A DNA stretch of 64,000 nucleotides, taken from Alloyangia pacifica. Lineage in GTDB: Bacteria > Pseudomonadota > Alphaproteobacteria > Rhodobacterales > Rhodobacteraceae. A program made the translations under genes and the position numbers. A model generated the notes under the pieces. That model had not been told where the DNA came from. It did not search any database and worked only from the letters and a program-made list of their open reading frames with translations. The DNA is taken from assembly GCF_020524285.1 (NCBI RefSeq), contig NZ_JAIVKX010000015.1, forward strand, positions 1 through 64,000, given 5' to 3'. Shown here piece after piece: positions 18,743 to 26,720 of the stretch; within the stretch, counting starts at the first letter, position 1, and the number at the start of each line of letters is the position of its first letter.

Positions 18743-19371
18743 AGGATTTCTGGTCCCGCAGGAAGGCCGCCGTCGAGGCCGAAACCCGCGCCGAGACGCA
18801 GGCGCAGGACACCGCCCGACGCGCCGAGACCGAGGCGCAGCTCGCCGAGCGCAGCGACGAGGAGCTGCTGGCCGAGGCCGGGCTGCCCGCGCCGGAAGAG
18901 ATCACCGACGGCGAGATGGTGCGCAAGTTCCTGGAGTCGCAACTGCCGAAGCGGCTGAAGAACCGTGCCCTGCGCACGCTCTGGCGCTCGAACCCGGTGC
19001 TGGCCTGCCTCGACGGGCTGAACGATTACGACGGGGACTTCACCGCCGTAACCCCCGCCGCCGATTTCAAGACGACCTATCAGGTCGGCAAGGGGCTGCT
19101 GGCGCATCTCGACTACGTCGGCCAGCCGAAAACCGAAGCCCTGCCCGCAGAGGCCGAGACCGCCGAAGCCGTCACGCAGATCGCCGACGCCGGCACCACG
19201 TCGATCCGGGCGCCCGAGACCCTTGGCCCGACCATCGAGCAGCCGCCGGAGATCCCGCCGCTGCATCCGACCGAGCCGCAGGCGGCAGAGACCGCCCAAC
19301 TTGACCCTGAGCCCGAGGAAAGCGCCCTGCCCGCCAGCTCGCGCCGCATGCGCTTTTCCTTCGAGGCCTGA
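18739..19371 (+). CDS. DUF3306 domain protein
   Basis: A 210-residue protein with the DUF3306 signature MKDFWSRRKAAVEAE at the N-terminus. A long charged coiled-coil-like stretch follows (about 10-50). The conserved core is LPKRLKNRALRTLWRSNPVLACLDGLNDYDGDFT (described as residues about 70-105), and the tail is Pro/Glu-rich and probably disordered. It is always paired with DUF3305 and formate dehydrogenases; the molecular role is not established. Its TGA overlaps the start of the chaperone gene by one base. Confidence 0.85.
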   Translation: MKDFWSRRKAAVEAETRAETQAQDTARRAETEAQLAERSDEELLAEAGLPAPEEITDGEMVRKFLESQLPKRLKNRALRTLWRSNPVLACLDGLNDYDGDFTAVTPAADFKTTYQVGKGLLAHLDYVGQPKTEALPAEAETAEAVTQIADAGTTSIRAPETLGPTIEQPPEIPPLHPTEPQAAETAQLDPEPEESALPASSRRMRFSFEA

Positions 19372-20021
19372 TGATGACGGACGAGACCAACATGACCGCA
19401 GCCGCCCAGGCCACCGCCAGCGAGACCGCAGCTCCGAAGATCGCCGAGGAGGACCGCCTCCGCGCCGATCTCTACAACTTCCTCGGGCTGATCCTGTCCC
19501 GGCCAGCCGACCAGGGGCTGATCGACCAATGCGCCGGGCTGACCGGTGACGCCAGCCCGATCGGCGAGGCGGTCACGACCCTGTCCAAGGTCGCCAAGGT
19601 CGCCAAGCCCAAGGCGGTGGAGAGCGAGTACAACCGGCTGTTCATCGGCCTCGGTCGCGGCGAGCTGCTGCCCTACGCCTCCTACTACCTGACGGGCTTC
19701 CTGAACGAGAAGCCGCTGGCGCTGCTGCGCCAGGACATGACAGCCCGCGGCCTCGCCCGCGCCGAGAACGTCTTCGAGCCCGAGGACAACATCGCCTCGC
19801 TGATGGAGATGATGGGCGCGATGATTGTCGGCCGCTTCGGCACCCCGGCCACGGTCGGCCAGCAGAAGAGCTTCTTCAACAAGCACATCGCCCCCTGGGC
19901 GAGCCATTTCTATTCGGATCTCGAGGGCGCCAAGAACTCGGTCTTCTATGCCCCGGTCGGACGTCTCGGCCGGGCCTTCATGGAGATCGAGACCGAAGCC
20001 TTCCGGATGAGCGCGGAGTGA
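19371..20021 (+). CDS. TorD/DmsD-family molybdoenzyme maturation chaperone
   Basis: A 216-residue all-helical protein. TorD-family features are YNFLGLILSRPAD near 35-47, ESEYNRLFIGLGRGELLPYASYYLTGFL near 84-111 (read as E-x2-YNRLF and P-YASYYL), and EPEDNIASLMEMMGAMI near 139-155. Such chaperones bind the Tat signal of a molybdo- or tungsto-enzyme and hold the apo-protein until its cofactor and clusters are loaded. The probable client is the Tat-targeted catalytic subunit at 20390. Alternative start: the second Met, three bases later. Confidence 0.9.
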   Translation: MMTDETNMTAAAQATASETAAPKIAEEDRLRADLYNFLGLILSRPADQGLIDQCAGLTGDASPIGEAVTTLSKVAKVAKPKAVESEYNRLFIGLGRGELLPYASYYLTGFLNEKPLALLRQDMTARGLARAENVFEPEDNIASLMEMMGAMIVGRFGTPATVGQQKSFFNKHIAPWASHFYSDLEGAKNSVFYAPVGRLGRAFMEIETEAFRMSAE

Positions 20022-20071
20022 TCCGCACAATGGCGGGCAACCGCCGCAACCCCGAGAGAGGAGGTCTCTCA

Positions 20072-20266
20072 ATGAAGCGGAAAGACGAGGAGGCGCAAAG
20101 CCGCCGCGACTTCCTGAAACTGGCCTCGACGGCAGCGCCGCTCGCGGCGGTCGCCGTCGCGACCACCACCGGGACCGAGGCCGAGGCCGCCGAGCCCGAC
20201 CTGTCGTCGAACAAGATGCAGGACACCGCGCACACGCGCGCCTACTACGCCGCCGCCCGGTTCTGA
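20072..20266 (+). CDS. small Tat-signal formate dehydrogenase-associated protein
   Basis: A 64-residue protein consisting largely of a twin-arginine signal (QSRRDFLKLAS, then a hydrophobic Ala/Val core) and about 30 mature residues ending YYAAARF. GAGGAGG lies just upstream of the chosen ATG. Such mini Tat proteins are common directly before periplasmic formate dehydrogenase catalytic subunits. They may be small enzyme subunits or export partners; the function is not established. 123 bases with no gene separate it from the catalytic subunit gene. Confidence 0.8.
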   Translation: MKRKDEEAQSRRDFLKLASTAAPLAAVAVATTTGTEAEAAEPDLSSNKMQDTAHTRAYYAAARF

Positions 20267-20389
20267 TCGGACGAGGCACTTCCCGCCAAGGACGACTGGT
20301 TGCGTGACGCCCGACTGTCCAAGGCCCTGAGCAACACCAAGCAAGCAAGGCACCATGCGGGGGCCTAGCGCGCAAGGGGAGAGAGAAAC

Positions 20390-23368
20390 ATGTTGAGGAA
20401 AAAGACCAACGGGGTTGCGCGACGCCCCCAGCGGACAAGTATCCTTTCCGAGGTGGCGAACACTTCGGTTGACCGTCGCGCCTTCCTGCGCGGCTCCGGT
20501 CTGGCGATCGGCGGCCTCGCGGCCGTGGCCGCCACCGGCGGTACGGTAACCCAGGCCACCGCGGCCACCGCCACCGGCGGCGAGATCAAGACGGTGAAAT
20601 CCGTCTGCACCCACTGCTCGGTCGGCTGTACTGTCATGGCAGAGGTGCAGGGCGGCGTCTGGATCGGGCAGGAGCCCGGCTGGGACAGCCCGTTCAACCT
20701 CGGGAGCCACTGCGCCAAGGGCGCCTCGGTGCGCGAGCACGCGCACGGCGAGCGACGCCTGAAGTACCCGATGAAGAAGGTGGGCGGCGAATGGCAGCGC
20801 ATCTCCTGGGAGCAGGCGATCAACGAGATCGGCGACCAGATGATGGACATCCGCGGCAGCTCGGGTCCTGACTCGGTCTACTGGCTCGGCTCGGCCAAGC
20901 ACAGCAACGAACAGGCCTACCTGTTCCGCAAGTTCGCCGCCTACTGGGGCACGAACAACGTGGATCACCAGGCCCGGATCTGCCACTCGACCACCGTTGC
21001 CGGCGTTGCGAACACATGGGGCTACGGCGCCATGACCAACTCCTACAACGACATCCACAACTCCCGGGCGATCTTCATCATCGGCGGCAACCCCGCCGAG
21101 GCGCACCCTGTCTCGCTGCAGCACGTGCTGAAGGCGAAGGAGCAGAACAACGCGCCGCTGATCGTCTGCGATCCGCGCTTCACCCGCACCGCCGCCCACG
21201 CGGACGAATACGTGCGGTTCCGTCCGGGATCGGACGTGGCGCTGGTCTGGGGCCTGCTGTGGCACATCTTCGAGAACGGCTGGGAAGACCGTGACTTCAT
21301 CCGCAGCCGCGTCTGGGGCATGGACGAGATCCGCACCGAGGTCGCGGCATGGACGCCCGACGAGGTCGAGCGCGTCACCGGCGTGCCGGGCAGCCAGCTC
21401 GAGCGCGTGGCGCGGACGCTGGCCAACAACCGTCCCGGCACCGTGATCTGGTGCATGGGCGGCACCCAGCACACCAACGGCAACAACAACACCCGCGCCT
21501 ACTGCATCCTGCAGCTCGCGCTCGGGAACATGGGCACCGCCGGCGGCGGCACCAACATCTTCCGCGGCCATGACAACGTGCAGGGCGCGACCGACCTCGG
21601 CGTGCTCGCCGACACGCTGCCGGGCTACTACGGCCTGACCGCGGGCGCATGGGCACACTGGGCGCGCGTCTGGGAAGAGGACCTCGACTGGCTCAAGGGC
21701 CGCTTTGCCACGATGAAAGGCAAGGACGGCAAGGACAAGGAGATGATGGGCCTGACCGGGATCCCGGTCTCGCGCTGGATCGACGGCGTCCTCGAGGCGA
21801 AGGAAAACCTCGAACAGCCCGACAACACCCGCGCGATGGTGTTCTGGGGCCACGCCCCGAACTCGCAGACCCGCCTCAAGGAAATGAAGACGGCGATGGA
21901 GAAGCTCGACCTGCTGGTCGTGGTGGACCCCTATCCCACCGTCTCGGCGATCCTGCACGACCGGACCGACAACACCTACCTGCTGCCGGCCGCGACGCAG
22001 TTCGAGACCTACGGCTCGGTGACCGCGTCGAACCGCTCGATCCAGTGGCGTGACAAGGTCGTGGACCCGCTCTTCGAGTCCCTGCCCGACCACATCATCA
22101 TGCACAAGTTCGCCACCAAGTTCGGCTTTGCGGATCGCCTGTTCCGCAATATCGAGGTGAACGGCGAAGAGCCCCTGCTCGAGGATCTCACCCGCGAGTT
22201 CAACAAGGGCATGTGGACCGTGGGCTACACCGGCCAGTCGCCGGAGCGTCTCAAGATGCACATGGCGAACCAGCACACCTTCGACCGCACCACGCTGCGG
22301 GCACTGGGTGGCCCGGCCGATGGCGACTTCTACGGCATGCCGTGGCCCTGCTGGGGCACCGCCGAGATGAACCACCCGGGCTCGGCCAACCTCTATGACA
22401 TCTCTCTGCCGGTGGCCGAGGGCGGTCTGCCCTTCCGCGCCCGCTACGGCGTGGAGCGCAACGGCGAGAACCTTCTTGCCGAAGGCTCCTACACCGTCGG
22501 CTCGGAGATCGAGGACGGCTACCCCGAGTTCACCATGCAGATGCTGATCGATCTCGGCTGGGACAGCGACCTGACGCCCTACGAGCGGCGGATGATCGAA
22601 TGGGTTGCCGGCTATGCCGAAGCCCGTCCCGAGACGGACACGGACCTCGGCGAGCAATCGCAGACCGGGCCCTACCCGTCGGACTTCGCCGAGGCGATCG
22701 GCGGCGTGAACTGGAAGACCGACCTCTCGGGCGGCATCCAGCGCGTGGCGATCAAGCATGGCTGTGCCCCCTACGGCAACGCCAAGGCGCGCTGCGTGGT
22801 CTGGACCTTCCCCGATCCGGTCCCGCTGCACCGCGAGCCGCTCTACACCAACCGGCGCGATCTGGTGGAAGACTACCCGACCTACGAGGACAAGACCTTC
22901 TGGCGCGTGCCGACCATGTACGCCTCGATCCAGAAGAACGACTTCTCGAAGGACTACCCGATCATCCTCACCTCCGGCCGCCTGGTCGAATACGAGGGTG
23001 GCGGCGACGAGACGCGGTCCAACCCGTGGCTCGCCGAGCTCCAGCAGAACATGTTCGTCGAGATCAACCCGCGCGACGCCAACAACCTCGGTGTGCGTGA
23101 CGGGGCCGACGTCTGGGTCGAAGGCCCGGAAGGCGGCAAGGTCAAGGTGATGGCCATGGTCACACCGCGGGTGGGCGAGGGCGTTGCCTTCATGCCCTTC
23201 CACTTCGGCGGCTATTTCGAGGGCGAGGATCTGCGCTCGAAGTATCCCGACGGGGCGGACCCGATCGTGCTGGGCGAATCCACCAACACCGCGCAGACCT
23301 ATGGCTACGACTCCGTCACGCAGATGCAGGAGACCAAGGCCACACTCTGCAAGATCATGCCGGCGTAA
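20390..23368 (+). CDS. fdhA: periplasmic formate dehydrogenase catalytic subunit
   Basis: A 992-residue bis-MGD enzyme exported by Tat: VDRRAFLRGSGLAIGG near 25-40 is the signal. A 4Fe-4S site (CTHCSVGCTV near 74, completed by SHCAKG) precedes the active site. There the metal ligand is Cys198 in RICHSTTVAG, so it is a cysteine, not selenocysteine, homologue of FdnG/FdhA; no in-frame TGA is present. The rest matches the family (GGTQHTNGNNNTRA, GTAGGGTNIFRGHDNVQG, and the C-terminal cofactor domain with TSGRLVEYEGGG). It forms a complex with the Fe-S and cytochrome b subunits that follow. The metal may be Mo or W. Confidence 0.95.
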   Translation: MLRKKTNGVARRPQRTSILSEVANTSVDRRAFLRGSGLAIGGLAAVAATGGTVTQATAATATGGEIKTVKSVCTHCSVGCTVMAEVQGGVWIGQEPGWDSPFNLGSHCAKGASVREHAHGERRLKYPMKKVGGEWQRISWEQAINEIGDQMMDIRGSSGPDSVYWLGSAKHSNEQAYLFRKFAAYWGTNNVDHQARICHSTTVAGVANTWGYGAMTNSYNDIHNSRAIFIIGGNPAEAHPVSLQHVLKAKEQNNAPLIVCDPRFTRTAAHADEYVRFRPGSDVALVWGLLWHIFENGWEDRDFIRSRVWGMDEIRTEVAAWTPDEVERVTGVPGSQLERVARTLANNRPGTVIWCMGGTQHTNGNNNTRAYCILQLALGNMGTAGGGTNIFRGHDNVQGATDLGVLADTLPGYYGLTAGAWAHWARVWEEDLDWLKGRFATMKGKDGKDKEMMGLTGIPVSRWIDGVLEAKENLEQPDNTRAMVFWGHAPNSQTRLKEMKTAMEKLDLLVVVDPYPTVSAILHDRTDNTYLLPAATQFETYGSVTASNRSIQWRDKVVDPLFESLPDHIIMHKFATKFGFADRLFRNIEVNGEEPLLEDLTREFNKGMWTVGYTGQSPERLKMHMANQHTFDRTTLRALGGPADGDFYGMPWPCWGTAEMNHPGSANLYDISLPVAEGGLPFRARYGVERNGENLLAEGSYTVGSEIEDGYPEFTMQMLIDLGWDSDLTPYERRMIEWVAGYAEARPETDTDLGEQSQTGPYPSDFAEAIGGVNWKTDLSGGIQRVAIKHGCAPYGNAKARCVVWTFPDPVPLHREPLYTNRRDLVEDYPTYEDKTFWRVPTMYASIQKNDFSKDYPIILTSGRLVEYEGGGDETRSNPWLAELQQNMFVEINPRDANNLGVRDGADVWVEGPEGGKVKVMAMVTPRVGEGVAFMPFHFGGYFEGEDLRSKYPDGADPIVLGESTNTAQTYGYDSVTQMQETKATLCKIMPA

Positions 23369-23380
23369 GGAGAGCGAGAC

Positions 23381-23974
23381 ATGGCACGAGCTAAATTCCT
23401 CTGCGATGCCGAACGCTGCATCGAGTGCAACGCCTGCGTCACCGCGTGCAAGAACGAGCACGAGGTTCCGTGGGGCATCAACCGCCGCCGGGTGGTGACC
23501 ATTCAGGACGGCCAGCCGGGCGAACGCTCGATCTCGGTCGCCTGCATGCACTGCTCGGACGCGCCCTGCATGGCCGTCTGCCCGGTGGACTGCTTCTACC
23601 AGACCGAAGACGGTGTTGTGCTGCACTCAAAGGACCTGTGCATTGGCTGCGGCTACTGCTTCTACGCGTGCCCCTTCGGCGCGCCGCAGTACCCGCAGGC
23701 GGGCAACTTCGGGTCGCGCGGCAAGATGGACAAGTGCACCTTCTGCAACGGTGGCCCGGAAGAGAACAATTCCGCCGCCGAGTTCCAGAAGTACGGGCGC
23801 AACCGGATCGCCGAGGGCAAGCTGCCCATCTGCGCCGAGATGTGCTCGACCAAGGCCCTGCTGGCCGGTGACGGCGACGAAGTGTCGGCGATCTACCGCG
23901 AGCGCGTGGTCGCCCGGGGCTTCGGCTCGGGCGCCTGGGGCTGGGGCACCGCCTACGACGAAAAGGCCAACTGA
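23381..23974 (+). CDS. fdhB: formate dehydrogenase iron-sulfur (beta) subunit
   Basis: A 197-residue electron-transfer subunit with four 4Fe-4S motifs: CIECNACVTACKNEH near 14, CMHCSDAPCMAVCPVDC near 53, CIGCGYCFYACPFGAP near 88, and CTFCN plus the C-terminal CAEMCST. It has no transmembrane anchor, unlike the longer FdnH; this resembles the short FDH3-type beta subunits. It carries electrons from the catalytic subunit to cytochrome b. The start is 12 bases after the fdhA stop, with an AAGGAGAG ribosome site. Confidence 0.94.
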   Translation: MARAKFLCDAERCIECNACVTACKNEHEVPWGINRRRVVTIQDGQPGERSISVACMHCSDAPCMAVCPVDCFYQTEDGVVLHSKDLCIGCGYCFYACPFGAPQYPQAGNFGSRGKMDKCTFCNGGPEENNSAAEFQKYGRNRIAEGKLPICAEMCSTKALLAGDGDEVSAIYRERVVARGFGSGAWGWGTAYDEKAN

Positions 23975-23982
23975 GGCTAAGA

Positions 23983-24004
23983 CGGCGGGCTTTCGGGCCC
24001 GCCG
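23983..24004 (+). promoter_or_regulatory. intercistronic stem-loop between fdhB and fdhC
   Basis: CGGCGGGC and GCCCGCCG form an eight-base stem with a six-base loop, ten bases past the fdhB stop. A second imperfect GC-rich stem can be drawn around 24019-24055. There is no T-run, so partial attenuation or 3'-end protection is likelier than full termination. Confidence 0.55.
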
Positions 24005-24075
24005 CTGACGCAACGAAGTCCCGCGCGGGGCGGCAAAGTCCGCCGTTCCGCGCGATTCTCGCGTGACCCTACTTC

Positions 24076-25296
24076 ATGGAGACGACCATGCTGCGCCACC
24101 TGCTGGCACTTTTCGCACTGGTCCTGATGACCGCCGCCCCGCTGGGCGTCGCGGCGCAGGGCACCCTTCTTCCGCCCGAGCCCGACCGCTCCGCCACCGG
24201 CGGCGCGCAGACGCTCGAGGACATCATGCGCAGGCAGGCAGGCATCAAGATCGATGACAGCTTCCGGCGCGACAACATCGGCGGCGAGGCACCCGAGGCA
24301 CCCGAGCTGGGCACGCTCGGCGGCGCCTCGGATCCGGACCTCTGGCGCGCCCTGCGCTACAACGAGGCCGACGTGCGCGCCTCGACCATCAACCCCAATG
24401 GCAAGGTGCTGATCCAGGACGGCGGCATGTGGTGGCTGGAGTTCCGCGAGGGCCCGCTGGCCACCTACGGCGGCTGGCTCCTGCTCGGCACCATCGGCAT
24501 CCTGGCGGTGTTCTTCCTGCTGCGCGGCCGCATCAAGATCGACGGCGGCAAGACCGGCACCACCGTGCAGCGCTTCAAGTGGATCGAGCGTTTCGCGCAT
24601 TGGACGCTGGCCGGCTCGTTCATCCTGCTGGCCTTCACCGGGCTCTTCACCCTGTTTGGCCGCATGTTCCTGATCCCGCTGCTCGGACACGAGTTCAACT
24701 CTGTGCTGCTGACCGGCTCGAAGTTCATCCACAACAACGTCAGCTGGGCCTTCATGCTCGGGCTGATCATGGTTTTCGTCATGTGGGTCTGGCACAATAT
24801 CCCCGACCGCACCGACATCACCTGGTTCGCCCAGGCCGGCGGCATCATCGGCAACAAGCACCCGCCCGCGAAGAAGTTCAACGCCGGCCAGAAGATCATC
24901 TTCTGGGGGGTGATCGTGCTGGGCGCGTCGGTCTCGGTCTCGGGCCTGTCGCTGCTCTTCCCCTTCGACCTGCCGCTCTTTGCCAAGACCTTCACGGTGC
25001 TCAACGACTGGGGTGTGCCGGGCTGGTTCGGCATGGACACCTTCCCCGTCGCGCTCGCGCCGCAGGAGGAAATGCAGTTCGCCCAGCTCTGGCACGCCAT
25101 CGTCGCCTTCCTGCTGATGGCGGTCATCATCGGCCACATCTACATCGGCACGCTCGGCATGGAGGGCGCCTATGACGCCATGGGCTCCGGCCAGGTCGAC
25201 GAGAACTGGGCGCACCAGCACCACTCGATCTGGTACGACAAGGTGAAAGAGCGCGAGGCGGCCGAGGCCGGCAAATCGGCGACCCCAGCGGAGTGA
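24076..25296 (+). CDS. fdhC: formate dehydrogenase cytochrome b (gamma) subunit
   Basis: A 406-residue membrane subunit with a cleavable signal peptide (about 1-26, LGVAAQ), a roughly 100-residue periplasmic segment, a first membrane helix (WLLLGTIGILAVFFLL) and a cytochrome b556 domain with four helices. Candidate haem ligands are His in RFAHWTLAGSF, FIHNNVSWAFML, and WHAIVAF/IIGHIYIG. It passes formate electrons to the membrane quinone pool or to a c-type cytochrome. It is longer at the N-terminus than E. coli FdnI, as in FDH3-type gamma subunits. The next gene starts four bases after its stop. Confidence 0.92.
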   Translation: METTMLRHLLALFALVLMTAAPLGVAAQGTLLPPEPDRSATGGAQTLEDIMRRQAGIKIDDSFRRDNIGGEAPEAPELGTLGGASDPDLWRALRYNEADVRASTINPNGKVLIQDGGMWWLEFREGPLATYGGWLLLGTIGILAVFFLLRGRIKIDGGKTGTTVQRFKWIERFAHWTLAGSFILLAFTGLFTLFGRMFLIPLLGHEFNSVLLTGSKFIHNNVSWAFMLGLIMVFVMWVWHNIPDRTDITWFAQAGGIIGNKHPPAKKFNAGQKIIFWGVIVLGASVSVSGLSLLFPFDLPLFAKTFTVLNDWGVPGWFGMDTFPVALAPQEEMQFAQLWHAIVAFLLMAVIIGHIYIGTLGMEGAYDAMGSGQVDENWAHQHHSIWYDKVKEREAAEAGKSATPAE

Positions 25297-25300
25297 CGCC

Positions 25301-26575
25301 ATGGGCCGCCTGGCCTTGACCCTGAGCCTGATGCTCTGCGCTGCCTCCGTGGCGGCGCAGGACTTCGCCACGCTGAAGGGCCACGGCGGGCCGATCATGG
25401 GCATCGCCGTCTCGCCCTCGGGGCAGGTGGCGACGGGCAGTTTCGACAATTCCGTGGGTCTCTGGACAGGGGACACGCCGCGCTGGCTCGAGGGCCATGC
25501 CGCGGCGGTGACCGCGCTGGCCTGGGGACCGGAGGGCACGCTGGTCTCGGGCGGCGACGATTTCGCCGTGCGGGTCTGGGGCGAGTCCCCACGCGTGCTC
25601 GGACAGCACCAGGGCAAGGTTGCGTCCCTGGCGGTCTCGCCGGACGGGCGCACCGTGGCCAGCGGAAGCTGGGACGGATCCGTGATGCTCTGGCCGCTGG
25701 ACGAGGGCGCGGGCACCGCCCTGCCCGCCCCCGGCGCGGGGGTGAACGCCCTGGCCTTCGACGGCCCCGGAACGCTCTATGCCGCGACCATGGCCGGTGC
25801 GTTGCTGCGCTACGACCTCACCACCGGCGAAGCGCCCGTCGCCATCGTGCAGCACGGCTTCGGCATCAACCGGCTCGCGCGCGGGCCGGGCTGGATCGCC
25901 TATGGCGCGGTCGATGGCGGTACCCGGGTGATCGACCTGACAACCGGCGCGCAGATCGCCGACCTGACGCTCGACCGCCGACCGATCCTTGCCATGAGCT
26001 ACAACCCGCCCTCGCAGCAACTCGCCGTGGGCGACGGCGAGGGCTACATCATGATCGTCGACACCGAGCGCTGGCAGATCACCCGCGACTTCCGCGCCAC
26101 CCGGCAGGGGCCGGTCTGGGCGCTGGCCTTCTCGCCCGACGGCAGCGTGATCCACGCCGGGGGCCTCGATGACGTGGCCTATTCCTGGCCGGTGGAACTG
26201 CTCGACGTCTTCGAGCCGGGCATCTCGGGCGAGCGAAGCTTCCTGCGCGCCGCCGAGACCATGCCCAACGGCGAGCGGCAGTTCATGCGCAAATGCTCGA
26301 TCTGCCACGCGCTCACCCCCGGCCCCTCACGCAAGGCGGGCCCGACGCTGCACGGTGTCTTCGGCCGCCCGGCGGGCAGCGTGCCGGGCTACAGCTATTC
26401 GCCAACCCTCGACGATTCGGACATAATCTGGAATGAGACCACGATCGACGCGCTTTTCGATCAGGGTCCGGACCACTACATTCCCGGCTCGAAAATGCCC
26501 ATGCAGGTGATCGCGGGCGGCAGCGACCGGGCCGATCTGATAGACTACCTCAAACAGGCCACCAAAGGAGAGTGA
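25301..26575 (+). CDS. periplasmic WD40-repeat / cytochrome c fusion protein
   Basis: A 424-residue exported protein with a signal peptide about 1-19 (ASVAAQ). Residues about 22-300 form a WD40-type beta-propeller (LKGHGGPIMGIAVSPSG, GSFDNSVGLW, GSWDGSVMLWPL, LAFSPDGSVIHAGGLDDVAYSW). Residues about 315-424 are a class I cytochrome c with haem motif CSICH at 332-336 and the Met ligand in PGSKMPMQ. It lies four bases after the formate dehydrogenase cytochrome b gene and is surely co-transcribed. It may accept electrons from, or scaffold, the complex; no enzyme activity can be assigned. Confidence 0.9.
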   Translation: MGRLALTLSLMLCAASVAAQDFATLKGHGGPIMGIAVSPSGQVATGSFDNSVGLWTGDTPRWLEGHAAAVTALAWGPEGTLVSGGDDFAVRVWGESPRVLGQHQGKVASLAVSPDGRTVASGSWDGSVMLWPLDEGAGTALPAPGAGVNALAFDGPGTLYAATMAGALLRYDLTTGEAPVAIVQHGFGINRLARGPGWIAYGAVDGGTRVIDLTTGAQIADLTLDRRPILAMSYNPPSQQLAVGDGEGYIMIVDTERWQITRDFRATRQGPVWALAFSPDGSVIHAGGLDDVAYSWPVELLDVFEPGISGERSFLRAAETMPNGERQFMRKCSICHALTPGPSRKAGPTLHGVFGRPAGSVPGYSYSPTLDDSDIIWNETTIDALFDQGPDHYIPGSKMPMQVIAGGSDRADLIDYLKQATKGE

Positions 26576-26581
26576 CCGCAT

Positions 26582-26713
26582 ATGAAAGCCATGTTCACAG
26601 GCTTCGTCGCCATCATCGCCATCGGCATCGCCGCCTATTTCGGGCTGCACGAGATCGGCTTCTCGTCGGCGGATGTCTATTCGACTTCCAACGTCCGGCT
26701 CGACGACCACTGA
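26582..26713 (+). CDS. 43-residue single-pass membrane protein
   Basis: A short ORF starting MKAMFTGFVAIIAIGIAAYF, a single transmembrane helix of about 20 residues, then a polar tail ending RLDDH. AAAGGAGAG lies about 11 bases upstream, at the end of the preceding cytochrome gene. Its stop is eight bases before the regulator gene. Codon choice matches the neighbours and the frame has strong third-position GC. It is probably a small accessory subunit of the formate dehydrogenase membrane complex; the function is unknown. Confidence 0.7.
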   Translation: MKAMFTGFVAIIAIGIAAYFGLHEIGFSSADVYSTSNVRLDDH

Positions 26714-26720
26714 CCCACGC

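Noticed and set aside
20267-20389. Gap between the Tat peptide and fdhA examined for a further small gene or selenocysteine element
   Set aside because: No start with a ribosome site and no stem-loop beside an in-frame TGA; the active-site residue is encoded as Cys.
20069-23626. 1185-residue minus-strand frame opposite the formate dehydrogenase catalytic gene
   Set aside because: Antisense shadow lacking domains; the plus strand encodes a complete bis-MGD enzyme.
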